Of a DNA stretch of 64,000 nt, positions 9,331-17,834 are shown one piece after another (the first letter of the stretch is position 1; each line of letters begins with the position of its first letter). The stretch comes from Psychroflexus aurantiacus. GTDB lineage: Bacteria > Bacteroidota > Bacteroidia > Flavobacteriales > Flavobacteriaceae. The notes beneath the pieces are model-generated. The model was not told where the DNA came from. It was given only the letters and a program-made list of their open reading frames with translations, and ran no database searches. A program made the position numbers and the translations under genes. The stretch is from NCBI RefSeq assembly GCF_010820555.1, contig NZ_JAAIKD010000006.1:87297-151296 (forward strand), written 5' to 3'.

Positions 9331-9741
9331 ATGACCCCTATTCCTTTTCAACGTGACCTGACCGTAACCAGCAAGCATCTGGATGAGCAGAACCACGTGA
9401 ATAATCTGGAATATATGAAGTGGGTGTTGGAGATTTCAGAAGCGCACTGGGTAGCAGAAACCTCCATAGCCCTCAGGAAAAAATACGCCTGGTTTGTCCT
9501 GGACCACTACATCCAATACAGGCATCAGGCTTTTCTGGGTGAAGCTTTGGTGTTGACCACCTGGATAGAAAATTATTCCAAAGTCAAGTCAGAGCGTCGC
9601 GTGCACATCACGCGTAAAACCGACGGCAAAACGATTGTGGAAGCCAGAACCAACTGGTGCTTTATAGATCAGAAAACCAAAAAACCAACACTTATCACCC
9701 AGGAGATTGTAAAACCTTATTTTGAATTTGAATCGGCTTAG
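9331..9741 (+). CDS. Acyl-CoA/acyl-ACP thioesterase, hotdog fold
   Basis: This is a 136-aa single hotdog domain of the 4HBT/YbgC class, hydrolysing acyl thioesters. The start region DEQNHVNNLEYMKWVLEI matches the family pattern (D..gHvNn..Y..w.e), where Asp/Asn/His at the helix start form the active site. SERRVHITRK and the C-terminal WCFIDQKTKKPT are further hotdog strands. It lies 2 bp after mgtE, so it is co-transcribed with the rsmA-mgtE operon. The acyl substrate cannot be told from the sequence. Confidence 0.85.
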   Translation: MTPIPFQRDLTVTSKHLDEQNHVNNLEYMKWVLEISEAHWVAETSIALRKKYAWFVLDHYIQYRHQAFLGEALVLTTWIENYSKVKSERRVHITRKTDGKTIVEARTNWCFIDQKTKKPTLITQEIVKPYFEFESA

Positions 9742-9769
9742 CCTTGTGCTTTAGCGATATACAGCTTAA

Positions 9770-9777
9770 TACCTTTG
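9770..9777 (+). promoter_or_regulatory. -7 box of the hydroxyacid dehydrogenase gene
   Basis: TACCTTTG sits exactly 4 nt before ATG 9782, with TTG 23 bp upstream (9744-9746) as a possible -33. It predicts a leaderless mRNA. Confidence 0.5.
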
Positions 9778-9781
9778 TCCT

Positions 9782-10720
9782 ATGAAGATACTACATCTGG
9801 ATAGTAATCATCCCCTGATGATTCAGGAATTGACCAAACTGGGTTTCGATAACACTGAAGATTTCTCGAGTTCCAAAGCTGAGGTGGAGACTTATATCCA
9901 TGCGTTTGATGGCCTGATCATCCGCAGCCGCTTCACGATTGATAAAGCCTTTCTCGATAAAGCTATTAATTTAAAGTTTATAGGACGCGTAGGCGCAGGA
10001 TTGGAAAATATAGACGTGGACTACGCCGAACAAAAAGGTGTAAAATTATACAATGCTCCGGAAGGTAACCGTAACGCGGTGTCCGAGCATGCGCTGGGTA
10101 TGCTTTTGAGTTTATTCAACAAACTGAGAACCGCTCACGAGGAGGTGGTGAACGGGCAGTGGAGACGCGAAGCCAATCGTGGGCATGAAGTGGAAGGCAA
10201 GACCATTGGCCTGATTGGTTATGGCAACACCGGAAAAGCCATGGCCAGAAAGCTGAGTGGCTTTGACTGTGAAGTTCTCTGCTATGATATTTTAGAGAAC
10301 GTTGGGGACGAAAATGCCAGGCAGGTGAGTTTGGAAGAATTAAAGTCCAGGGCCGATGTTATCAGCCTGCACACCCCGCAAACGCCAGAGACGCTCGGCA
10401 TGATCAATCAAGAATTTATCGATTCTGTAACCAACCCCTTCTGGTTCATCAATACCGCCCGAGGCAAAAGTGTGGTCACTTCAGATCTTGTCAACGGACT
10501 AAAATCGGGTAAAATTCTGGGTGCGGGTTTGGATGTGCTGGAATATGAAAAATCTTCCTTCGAAGATATGTTTAGCAAAGCGCAGCAACTCCCTGAAGCC
10601 TTTCAGTACCTGATGGAAGCGGATCATGTCCTTCTCAGTCCCCACGTTGCCGGCTGGACGTTTGAAAGTCATGTTAAACTTGCACAGACCATTGTGGATA
10701 AGATTGATAGGGATTTTTAA
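9782..10720 (+). CDS. D-2-hydroxyacid dehydrogenase (phosphoglycerate dehydrogenase-like)
   Basis: This is a 312-aa NAD-dependent D-isomer-specific 2-hydroxyacid dehydrogenase. The Rossmann motif GLIGYGNTGKAMA covers 143-155. The catalytic residues R227 (NTARG), E254 (LDVLEYE) and H288 (LLSPHVAGW) are present. It lacks the C-terminal ACT domain of long SerA, so it is a short type; D-3-phosphoglycerate or another 2-hydroxyacid is possible. It has its own promoter box 4 nt upstream and ends just before the accessory region. Confidence 0.88.
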   Translation: MKILHLDSNHPLMIQELTKLGFDNTEDFSSSKAEVETYIHAFDGLIIRSRFTIDKAFLDKAINLKFIGRVGAGLENIDVDYAEQKGVKLYNAPEGNRNAVSEHALGMLLSLFNKLRTAHEEVVNGQWRREANRGHEVEGKTIGLIGYGNTGKAMARKLSGFDCEVLCYDILENVGDENARQVSLEELKSRADVISLHTPQTPETLGMINQEFIDSVTNPFWFINTARGKSVVTSDLVNGLKSGKILGAGLDVLEYEKSSFEDMFSKAQQLPEAFQYLMEADHVLLSPHVAGWTFESHVKLAQTIVDKIDRDF

Positions 10721-11167
10721 GATGATTTAATTAAATTAATTCAAAAATAAGCCCTGCTGATTTTAAGTTTTTTTTTGCTTAAAGTCTAAGTTCGATTAAA
10801 AATAGGATGGGTTAAACCTTTTACTTACCAGCTTTGTCAATACTTATATGAAGATTTACGGTTTTCCCCTAACACAAGTACGGTCAAACCGCAATTGTAA
10901 AAGAAATATTAGATATAAATTTAGATGTAATTAAATCACTTGAAATGAGGTAGTTGATGTGTTTGAAGAAAGGAAAGCATTACCATGCCTATGATTCCCC
11001 TTTGGGGGTTAGGGGGATTTAAGCTTCTCCCGTAAAGGCATGAACACATACACTTCACTGTGCGCTACAAATGTATTGGGTTTCATGAGATGTGCAACTT
11101 CTTCTGTAAGAACGTAATAATCCGGTAAGATGATAAACTGCCCACATCACTTTTTAAAATTATTATC
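10721..11167 (+). other. Non-coding region with operator A and leader of operon A
   Basis: No gene is seen here. It holds the tandem operator and promoter at 10857-10923 and then a leader of about 240 nt to the 11168 start. Within the leader is a C4/G5-rich hairpin string (about 10996-11015, CCCCTTTGGGGGTTAGGGGG), which looks like a short sequence repeated between genes in Bacteroidetes. Copy number needs a genome search. Confidence 0.6.
10857..10923 (+). promoter_or_regulatory. Tandem palindromic operator A plus -7 box
   Basis: Two 15-bp elements of the form TACGG-N5-CCGTA are present: TACGGTTTTCCCCTA (10857-10871) and TACGGTCAAACCGCA (10879-10893), each with one mismatch in its right arm and separated by ACACAAG. 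After exactly 22 bp comes TAAATTTA (10916-10923), a 7/8 match to TAnnTTTG. No TTTG -33 lies at the right spacing. The placement of the second element, centred about 44 bp before the expected transcription start, is typical of an activator. Copies B and C share the same geometry. Confidence 0.75.
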
Positions 11168-12037
11168 ATGAAAGCTAAAGAACAATTCAACGAGATTACA
11201 ATAAAAGTGGCTAGAGGGATGATTTTAATTTTTGCTATTAAATTATTTTTAATTTTAGTAGTATTCACCTTTCAAGCTTGTTCTGCCGATGACACCTTAA
11301 AATCAGATATTTACAATACTGATTTTAATAATGCTCTAGTAATTAGTAAAGCAAATTTAAATGATGTTAAAATATTGAATGCTAACAGAGACTTTTCAAA
11401 ATTAGATGATGACAATAAGGCTATTTATCTGTTAAAAAATCCAGAACAAGATATGAATGATAAGAGTTTTTTAAATGCAATTGATAATCTTGAGAGTCTG
11501 GTTAGAGAAACTAGTTACCACAATCTTGAATTGAGCGAAACATTTAGTCTAAAAGATGATGCAGTAGTGGTTGGAAGTTTTATAATTCAAGAGCAACCTA
11601 TTAAAGATGCTTTAAAACCTGCAATAGAAGAAGCGAGAAGATACTTATATGTTAAAGGATTTTCAGATCAAGCCATAAATCAAATGATAAGCGATGATGG
11701 TGGGACAGAAGAAGATTTAGTGACTTTTGTTATGGCTTTGAATGAAATTGAAAATATACATAATCGAAATGCTTTTTCTTTTAATAATTACTCCAGTTTG
11801 TTTTTTAATACAGCATGTGCTCAAGAGCTTACACTTGCTGAAGTTGGCACTTGTGCTGCTATAGCTATTGGTGCTGATATACTGTGGGCTTTAGGTGGGT
11901 CTAGTGCATCTTCATGGACTTTGCCTGCTATGAAGAAAGCTTTTGGCGCAGTTGCTAAAAGAATGTTAGGCCCAATTGGTGTTGCAATTGCTGTTGTTTC
12001 ATTTGGGATTTGTGCTTTCAATGAATCGCAAGATTAA
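11168..12037 (+). CDS. Exported protein with Ala/Gly-rich hydrophobic C-terminus, unknown family
   Basis: I do not recognise this 289-aa protein. A hydrophobic export segment (residues 18-36) ends at C38 (TFQAC-S), a weak lipobox, so it may be a lipoprotein. A second start at M18 (11219), preceded by an AGAGGG, would give a more usual signal peptide. The middle is acidic and helical. After C216, residues 217-285 are nearly uncharged and rich in Ala/Gly with two Cys (GTCAAIAIGADILWALGG and GPIGVAIAVVSFGICAF), resembling membrane-inserting peptides in composition only. The gene is much more AT-rich than its neighbours, which suggests acquisition. It heads operon A under the tandem operator, and a 61-aa two-helix membrane protein follows 11 bp later. 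Confidence 0.7.
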   Translation: MKAKEQFNEITIKVARGMILIFAIKLFLILVVFTFQACSADDTLKSDIYNTDFNNALVISKANLNDVKILNANRDFSKLDDDNKAIYLLKNPEQDMNDKSFLNAIDNLESLVRETSYHNLELSETFSLKDDAVVVGSFIIQEQPIKDALKPAIEEARRYLYVKGFSDQAINQMISDDGGTEEDLVTFVMALNEIENIHNRNAFSFNNYSSLFFNTACAQELTLAEVGTCAAIAIGADILWALGGSSASSWTLPAMKKAFGAVAKRMLGPIGVAIAVVSFGICAFNESQD

Positions 12038-12048
12038 ACGAAGAAATC

Positions 12049-12234
12049 ATGTCAATAACATCAATTGTTTTATTGCCTTTAATGGCTTATGTTTTAAATC
12101 TTAGACTAAAGAGTATTTATTTTGTTTATAAAAACAACGTAGAAGAAAAAAAAAGATTTGAAATTTTATTATTAGTACTATCAGTTATGCTTATAGTGTG
12201 TATTCTTATTCTATCGGAATTAATAATGCCTTAA
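12049..12234 (+). CDS. Small two-helix membrane protein
   Basis: This is a 61-aa, AT-rich, uncharacterised protein. A hydrophobic helix at about 3-17 is followed by a basic/aromatic linker (RLKSIYFVYKNNVEEKKRF) and a second helix at about 39-59. The linker charge suggests a hairpin with the loop in the cytoplasm. It lies 11 bp downstream of the 289-aa exported protein and 13 bp before the next ORF, in the same operon. Small membrane proteins in this position are often immunity or partner proteins, but that is only context. Confidence 0.6.
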   Translation: MSITSIVLLPLMAYVLNLRLKSIYFVYKNNVEEKKRFEILLLVLSVMLIVCILILSELIMP

Positions 12235-12247
12235 TTCGGTATATAAG

Positions 12248-12562
12248 ATGACTAATATGTCATTAGAGAGTAAGAAATATTATTTTTTTATCATGGATAA
12301 TTTTTGCAGCAGCAAAGGCCTGGAATCGATTATGCACCGAACCTGTAAGAATTCAAAAGTTATGAGATTACCCAAAACAATTCACCTGATCTTAATAGGT
12401 ATAGTGATGATAAGTTCGATTGGAATTGCCTTCCAGCTCAACTGGAATGCTGTCCTTGATGCGAGCATCAGCTTTAAAGAACTTCAGGCGTTTTTGACCT
12501 CAGTTTTTATTCTTTTTTTATTAAGTATAGGGTTTTATTATAAACCCAAAACAATGGATTAG
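12248..12562 (+). CDS. Small hypothetical membrane protein, start uncertain
   Basis: The frame is 104 codons from ATG 12248. Internal ATGs at 12293 and 12362 are possible, and 12362 would give a cleaner 66-aa membrane protein beginning MRLPKTIHLILIGIVMIS. There are two hydrophobic helices (about 44-61 and 84-97 of the long form) and a basic tail (YYKPKTMD). The first 45 codons are of mixed composition and may not be translated. It is the last gene of operon A, directly before a strong terminator. No family is recognised. Confidence 0.5.
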   Translation: MTNMSLESKKYYFFIMDNFCSSKGLESIMHRTCKNSKVMRLPKTIHLILIGIVMISSIGIAFQLNWNAVLDASISFKELQAFLTSVFILFLLSIGFYYKPKTMD

Positions 12563-12580
12563 CGCCTATTTTGTAATTCA

Positions 12581-12615
12581 AACCCCTTCTTGTGGAATGA
12601 CAAGAAGGGGTTTTT
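12581..12615 (+). terminator. Rho-independent terminator of operon A
   Basis: The perfect 13-bp stem AACCCCTTCTTGT / ACAAGAAGGGGTT has a 6-nt loop and is followed by a T-run, 18 bp after the stop at 12562. Confidence 0.9.
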
Positions 12616-12835
12616 ACATTTAAGGATGCCTGCTCTTCTCTGCAGGATGTGATAATGCCAGAACACTTGATTTCAGTGATATAGGGTTTTTAGTCATTTT
12701 TCCGATAGCGGACTGGGATTCCAATGGCGGAAGCCTTGAAAATCTTAACTAAAGAGTCCGCAAATTTCAATCTGTGTGAGTTTTGTTGATGACTAGACAA
12801 CAGGGTTTTTAGTCAGGTTACAACTTCCAAAAATA

Positions 12836-12902
12836 TGCGGTTTTCCCGTAGCAAGACTGCGGTCAGACCGTAACTGTAAAAGAAGCATCATCTTTACTTT
12901 TA
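12836..12902 (+). promoter_or_regulatory. Tandem palindromic operator B plus -7 box
   Basis: TGCGGTTTTCCCGTA (12836-12850), a 7-bp spacer, and TGCGGTCAGACCGTA (12858-12872) form two palindromes with 22-bp centre spacing. Exactly 22 bp later is TACTTTTA (12895-12902), a 7/8 match to TAnnTTTG. The geometry is identical to copies A and C. Confidence 0.75.
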
Positions 12903-13246
12903 CATCAAAATGAATCCGTGTCAAAGCCTTTTACGTAAATAACACCGGGAAGTTTCCTGTCAGATGATCAAGCGTAAAGCAAAAAAAATGAATCAAAAAT
13001 CAAGAGGTGTAAAGCTGATTTAAACGTCTGAGCATGCTCGACTTACAGGAGGTTCTGAGTTTTGAAAGTGTAAATACTTCATAAAAGTTTTTGTATTATC
13101 ATAAAAATTGCTATTTTCACTTTTATATTGAGAATCGACACTTTGCTGAGATACAGTTCTTTAATGTCGAAAATTTTCAAACATAAGCTATAAGGAGTAT
13201 TTATAACATAATACGTGCAACAATTATTTTAAAAACTTACTTTTTT

Positions 13247-16200
13247 ATGAAAACAAATCACTGTTATCCTAAAAAGAATTTGTGCTTTTTGTTTCTAAGC
13301 CTATTTTTTTTGACAAGTTACGTTGGTTTTGGGCAAACCTTCGAGGGTGACAATATGTTAATAAAAATAACTGACAATAGTACAATCACCTCTGTCATCA
13401 GTGTAACTGAAAATGGTGTTGTAGGCGATGACATTTTAATCAAAAATCTGTTATTAAGTTTAGCCCATGAGAATAATGAAGATCTGTCGATCACACTTAC
13501 ATCGCCTCAGGCAACCACCCTGAATTTATCCATTAAAAACGGAGGGACGTCAAACGATTACACCTATACAAAATTTGTCGATGCAGGTGCCGATATTACG
13601 GGAGCTACAGGGCCTTTTACAGGGGATTTTCAGCCACAGGGAGGCACTTTAGCTGCTGCCTTTGCAGGAGAGAATATCAATGGGGACTGGATATTAAGTA
13701 TTAGTGATGATAAGAAAAATGACGAAGGTGCATTCAATTATGTAAGTTTAACCTTTGCCAAGGATGCCGATCGGGATGGAGTTTTCGGATTGGATGATTT
13801 TGATTCTGATAATGACGGGATTTTAGATGTTGATGAGGGTTCTACCTGTTTCAAAACTGAGACCGTCATTGATATAACCAGTGATCTACCATATTATGGG
13901 CCAATAGAAAATTTGTCTGATGGTATTCTGACCCAGGAAGGATTTTATTTTGATGCTCAAAAATACCCGGGTTCCGAAACCGTGCTATTCAATATCAGGT
14001 TAGAAGAAGCACTTCTCATCACCCAGTTTAGGATTCTTCACGATATGAGTCATAACTTATCTGATTCAAACGGAGCATTTTTCTTAGGTAATAGTGTTAA
14101 ATACAGGGTTGAAGCTTCCAACGACGGCAGCACCTGGGACAATTTAATTTTGAATGATATTTCGAATGGAGACTCCCCCGGGGGTGAAAAAGTGTTTGAT
14201 TTTGTAAATGCTACAGCTTATAACCACTATAGAATTGTATGGATTGGAGGTCAGATCAATAACGATCCATGGATCGAGGAAATCTTATTTTCAGCAAACC
14301 CCTGTCCGGAAACTTCATTAGATTTCGATAATGATGCCAGGCTCAATTATCTAGATTTGGATTCTGATAATGACGGGATTTACGATGCTTTGGAAGCGGG
14401 TGCAGATCCTTCTTTGTTGGATGAAAATGGTCGTATTGATATCACTGCCAATGGCGTAAATGCAGAGGGTATACCGCTTGATGCCAATGCAGGATCAGGC
14501 CTTAGTGTCATAGACACAGACGGGGATGGTCTGGTCAACTTTTATGACCTGGACTCCGATGGAGACGGCTGCTCAGATGCCAATGAATTTTATTTCAAAG
14601 CCGATGCCGATGGACGGGATGACGCTGTCTATGGTGTAGGTATACCAGCGGTAGGTGCACTTACAGGACTGGTTACTGAAGCAACCTATAATGGCTCAAA
14701 TTATTCAGATGTTTTAGATAATTCAATAACCAGAGGTTGTCAGTTTATACAAACAACACGAGGGAGCTGGGACTCCTCCGGCAACTGGGAAGCACGCACT
14801 GTGCCTATTTCAACAGATGATGCTATTATTCGTGCCCATTCCACGGTGACACAAATGCAAGACGTAAACAAACTTACCGTGGATGAGGGATATACCGTTA
14901 CAGTAAGTGCAGGTCAGACCGTCCACGTTAAAGCAGACCTGATCAATAACGGTGACTTTCTGGGTGAGGGCTATTTGGTCTTCGATGGGAACGCCTCCCA
15001 AAACATCATCGGCGATGGAACAGATGCCGGCAGCTTCACCCATATGCGCATCAATAATACTGCGGGAGTAAGCCTGACCGACGATGCCGATTTATATGAT
15101 GTCATAGACATAGATGCCGGTGACTTTACTGTAGAAAGCGGTAATTTCTTAACCTTTAAAAGTTCTGCTGAACGCACTGCTGTTTTAGGAGAAGTTAATG
15201 GTGGAACGCTTGCTGGCTGTGTAATTGTGGAGCGCTACATCCCGCCAAAACGTGCCTTTAGGTACATAGCGAGTCCGGTGACGACCACTGCAAATTGCGG
15301 AAAACCTAGCATCCAGGAAAACCTCCAGGAAGGACAACAGGTGGCGGACTATACCCGATACGATACTACGCCTGCCAATACGGATTTTGGTACGCATATC
15401 ACAGGAACCGATTTAGGTACTGATTTAGGCTTTGATGCGACGCAAACAGGTAACCCGTCTATGTTTACCTTTAATAATCATAATCAGACCTGGAATTCAA
15501 TTCCTAACACCAATAGTTTAGGATTAACGGTCGGTACACCTTATGGACTGATGATCAGAGGCGGCCGGGATATGAATTTGAACATCAATAATACCATGAT
15601 AGGAAGCGAAACCACTTTGAGATTTACCGGAGAACTTACAACCGGTAGTCAGCCTGCACCTCAGTTAACAAGTGCAGAAAGTGGTTATAATTTTATAGCC
15701 AATCCCTATCAGGCACAGGTACATTTGGGTGATTTGCTTTTGAATCACTCCATAGATATTCAGGAAACCAAAGTTTGGGTGTATGATCCAACCAATGCAG
15801 GGGCTCATGGTTCTTATACGCTATTAGAGTTTAATAGTACTGGCCAGTTAAATACTAAGATCCCATCGGGGTCTGAGACCAATGGATTTTTACAGCCGAA
15901 CCAGTCTTTCTTTGTAGAAAATAAGCCAACGGCAACAAGTGCGAGTCTGACATTTACTGAACAGCGAAAAAAAGCGGCGGAAGACCAATCGTCTACAACT
16001 GCAGTTTACAGAGGTGAATCCCAGTCCAAAACAAAGAAGCAGCCTAAGGAATTTAAGATGTCTGTCGATTTGTATGAAGCGAATACCGGTGATCTGCGTG
16101 ATGGGGTGCAGGTGCGTTTAGGGCGCAACTATAAGGATACCTATGATGCAACAGAAGATGCCTTTAAGTTCTGGAATTCCCTGGAGTCCTTGGCCACAAG

Positions 16201-16774
16201 CCTGGATGACGGCAGTTATCTGACCCTGGATAAAAGGCATTTAAATGCTTCAGACAAAGTGGTGCACCTGGCTCTGTGGAACTATAGGGCTAGCAACTAT
16301 ATTTTTAAATTGGATATCACTAACCCAGGAGTACACGACATTTACCTTGTCGATAACTATCTCAATACAAAAACACGTCTCGACCTCCAGCAAGATGAGT
16401 ACAGATTTAGTGTAGACAGGAGTGTTCCGGCGTCAACAGATGCCTTTCGTTTTCAGCTCCATTTCGAAAACACAAAGCGAAACCACAAGGCCGGTAAACC
16501 AACTACTGAAAATGAAGAGTATGACCTAGGCGGTATCCGTTTGTATCCCAATCCGGTGAAAGATAAGATGACGGTTAACCTGTCTCAGGTCGCAGGTAAA
16601 GTGAGTAGCATAAAACTCTATGACATGACAGGAAAAATGATCAGTCAGCATGCATTGTTGAACGACAATACAGCTTTGGAGATCAATATGGAAAATTATT
16701 CGAGCGGTCTTTACCTTCTTGAAATCGATACAAAAGATGGTGCTCATTATCAAAAAAAGGTGATCGTAGAATAA
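13247..16774 (+). CDS. T9SS-exported multidomain surface protein
   Basis: This is a 1175-aa protein with a signal peptide ending near YVGFGQ. Domains in order: a proprotein-convertase P-like domain (about 25-170), a thrombospondin-3-like Ca-binding DxDxDG segment (DSDNDGILDVDEG, near 190), a discoidin/F5-8C-like carbohydrate-binding domain (about 210-350), a second DSDNDG-rich segment (about 358-450), a long beta-rich middle region, and a T9SS type A sorting domain (LYPNPVKDK from about 1095 to the end). It is expected to be secreted and attached to the cell surface as an adhesin or matrix protein; no protease motif was seen. It is a single-gene operon under tandem operator B and ends in a strong terminator. 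Confidence 0.85.
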   Translation: MKTNHCYPKKNLCFLFLSLFFLTSYVGFGQTFEGDNMLIKITDNSTITSVISVTENGVVGDDILIKNLLLSLAHENNEDLSITLTSPQATTLNLSIKNGGTSNDYTYTKFVDAGADITGATGPFTGDFQPQGGTLAAAFAGENINGDWILSISDDKKNDEGAFNYVSLTFAKDADRDGVFGLDDFDSDNDGILDVDEGSTCFKTETVIDITSDLPYYGPIENLSDGILTQEGFYFDAQKYPGSETVLFNIRLEEALLITQFRILHDMSHNLSDSNGAFFLGNSVKYRVEASNDGSTWDNLILNDISNGDSPGGEKVFDFVNATAYNHYRIVWIGGQINNDPWIEEILFSANPCPETSLDFDNDARLNYLDLDSDNDGIYDALEAGADPSLLDENGRIDITANGVNAEGIPLDANAGSGLSVIDTDGDGLVNFYDLDSDGDGCSDANEFYFKADADGRDDAVYGVGIPAVGALTGLVTEATYNGSNYSDVLDNSITRGCQFIQTTRGSWDSSGNWEARTVPISTDDAIIRAHSTVTQMQDVNKLTVDEGYTVTVSAGQTVHVKADLINNGDFLGEGYLVFDGNASQNIIGDGTDAGSFTHMRINNTAGVSLTDDADLYDVIDIDAGDFTVESGNFLTFKSSAERTAVLGEVNGGTLAGCVIVERYIPPKRAFRYIASPVTTTANCGKPSIQENLQEGQQVADYTRYDTTPANTDFGTHITGTDLGTDLGFDATQTGNPSMFTFNNHNQTWNSIPNTNSLGLTVGTPYGLMIRGGRDMNLNINNTMIGSETTLRFTGELTTGSQPAPQLTSAESGYNFIANPYQAQVHLGDLLLNHSIDIQETKVWVYDPTNAGAHGSYTLLEFNSTGQLNTKIPSGSETNGFLQPNQSFFVENKPTATSASLTFTEQRKKAAEDQSSTTAVYRGESQSKTKKQPKEFKMSVDLYEANTGDLRDGVQVRLGRNYKDTYDATEDAFKFWNSLESLATSLDDGSYLTLDKRHLNASDKVVHLALWNYRASNYIFKLDITNPGVHDIYLVDNYLNTKTRLDLQQDEYRFSVDRSVPASTDAFRFQLHFENTKRNHKAGKPTTENEEYDLGGIRLYPNPVKDKMTVNLSQVAGKVSSIKLYDMTGKMISQHALLNDNTALEINMENYSSGLYLLEIDTKDGAHYQKKVIVE

Positions 16775-16806
16775 GGCGTTAAGGGGAAGCCTAAGCATAT
16801 AAATTT

Positions 16807-16844
16807 AAAAACCCTCCTGTTTGTCGAAAACAAGGAGGGTTTTT
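16807..16844 (+). terminator. Terminator between the T9SS protein and ssb (bidirectional)
   Basis: The 12-bp arms AAAAACCCTCCT (16807-16818) and AGGAGGGTTTTT (16833-16844) are flanked by A and T runs, so it can end the plus-strand T9SS gene and the convergent ssb gene. Confidence 0.88.
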
Positions 16845-16864
16845 AAATTCACTAAAAACAAGGT

Positions 16865-17203
16865 TTAAGCCTTTTGAGAGGTTGTCACAATTTCAGAACA
16901 ATTGATTTCTGTGATATAACGCTTGTCTCCATCCTTATTTTCATAAGAGCGGGGGGCGAGTTTACCTCTAAGCAGGACTTCCTGTCCTTTCTTCACGTAA
17001 GTCTCAATAAAGCTGGCGGTTTTACCCCAGGCAACGATGTTATGCCAGTAGGTGTTGGTGACTTTCTCTCCGCTGCCGTCGTAATAAAACTCATTGGTGG
17101 CGATAGAAAATTTAACTAATTTCTTTCCCGACTCCAGATTAACAACCTCGGGATCCTGGCCTAAGTGGCCCATTAACTGAACTGAATTTTTTAAAGTGCT
17201 CAT
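16865..17203 (-). CDS. ssb: Single-stranded DNA-binding protein, short form
   Basis: This is a 112-aa OB-fold SSB from the start MSTLKNSVQLMGHLGQDPEV. The WHNIVAWGKTASF and GQEVLLRGKL segments are the SSB signature. I moved the start to 17203, because the 25 upstream codons do not look like SSB and the family begins at this Met. The C-terminus ends SEIVTTSQKA with no acidic DDDIPF-like tail, so it probably cannot recruit replisome partners and is a secondary SSB. It sits alone on the minus strand between two operator-controlled operons. Confidence 0.92.
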   Translation of the reverse strand: MSTLKNSVQLMGHLGQDPEVVNLESGKKLVKFSIATNEFYYDGSGEKVTNTYWHNIVAWGKTASFIETYVKKGQEVLLRGKLAPRSYENKDGDKRYITEINCSEIVTTSQKA

Positions 17204-17834
17204 AACAATAAAATTTAATGGATTTAAAAATCCTGGCTCAGACCCTCCAAGCCAGATCGACGTGTTTTCCATCGACAAGGCAAAGATGCAGCTGTGATTT
17301 TGTTCTAGTCGTATGTTAATCAGTTACTTACTTTTACTTACGTTTAAAATCGTTTGTAGCCGTTTGTAAACAACATATAAGTCAGGGAGTTCCCTTTGAA
17401 TTAAAGGGCATTTGCTAAGTCCTGGCCGGCTGAAGCTGGGATAGGGGGGGTATATAGTTTCATGATACTTTTTATTTCTTGTATTTGACGTCCTTACAAA
17501 TCTCTAACCAGAACTACTGAAAAAAAATGTACGGTTTTCCCGTAACATAAGTACGGTCAAACCGTAGTCGGATAGTATTTTGTTAATTTACATTTGTTTG
17601 AATGAATGCGTAATCATTAATTTTAAGGCACAGTTTCAGAAAAACTAGTGATAATTTGAGCGCAATAGGAGGTTTATTTTTTTAAAGGACCTTTACTGGA
17701 ATCATTTAATAATGACGTGTAAACCCTAAAAAAGTATTCGGAACTTGATGATTAAATAGAGCGAAAACACACCACTGTATGAAAGTGGTTTGATATATAT
17801 GTTAAACAGAACTATTAATTTAAAACTTAAAGTC
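17204..17834 (+). other. Non-coding region upstream of the lipoprotein-kinase operon
   Basis: No gene is supported. The region contains the ssb upstream sequence, tandem operator C with its -7 box (17530-17596) and a leader of about 235 nt. Near its end a small hairpin (ACCACT 17771-17776 / AGTGGT) precedes the lipoprotein gene. A possible ATG at 17790 in the lipoprotein frame only adds 15 codons before the real signal peptide. Confidence 0.6.
17530..17596 (+). promoter_or_regulatory. Tandem palindromic operator C plus -7 box
   Basis: This is the best copy. TACGGTTTTCCCGTA (17530-17544), spacer ACATAAG, and TACGGTCAAACCGTA (17552-17566) are both perfect TACGG-N5-CCGTA palindromes. Exactly 22 bp later is TACATTTG (17589-17596), a full TAnnTTTG match. 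No -33 element lies at 19 bp. The sites precede the operon that encodes a LuxR-type response regulator, so autoregulation is likely. Confidence 0.8.

Larger units (their letters stand above)
12563..13246 (+). other. Non-coding region: terminator, operator B and long leader
   Basis: No gene is found. Contents in order: the terminator of operon A; two copies of the 14-mer AGGGTTTTTAGTCA (12684-12697 and 12802-12815); operator B and its -7 box; then a leader of about 340 nt. A second, weaker promoter-like sequence (TTTTTG near 13085, then TATTTTCA about 18 bp later) lies nearer the gene. Confidence 0.6.

Noticed and set aside
11168-12037. Naming the 289-aa protein a bacteriocin (for example fulvocin-like)
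   Set aside because: Only composition suggests membrane activity; I could not match any named bacteriocin family or its Cys pattern.
17204-17278. 25-codon upstream extension of ssb
   Set aside because: No SSB similarity; the OB fold begins at MSTLKNSVQ.
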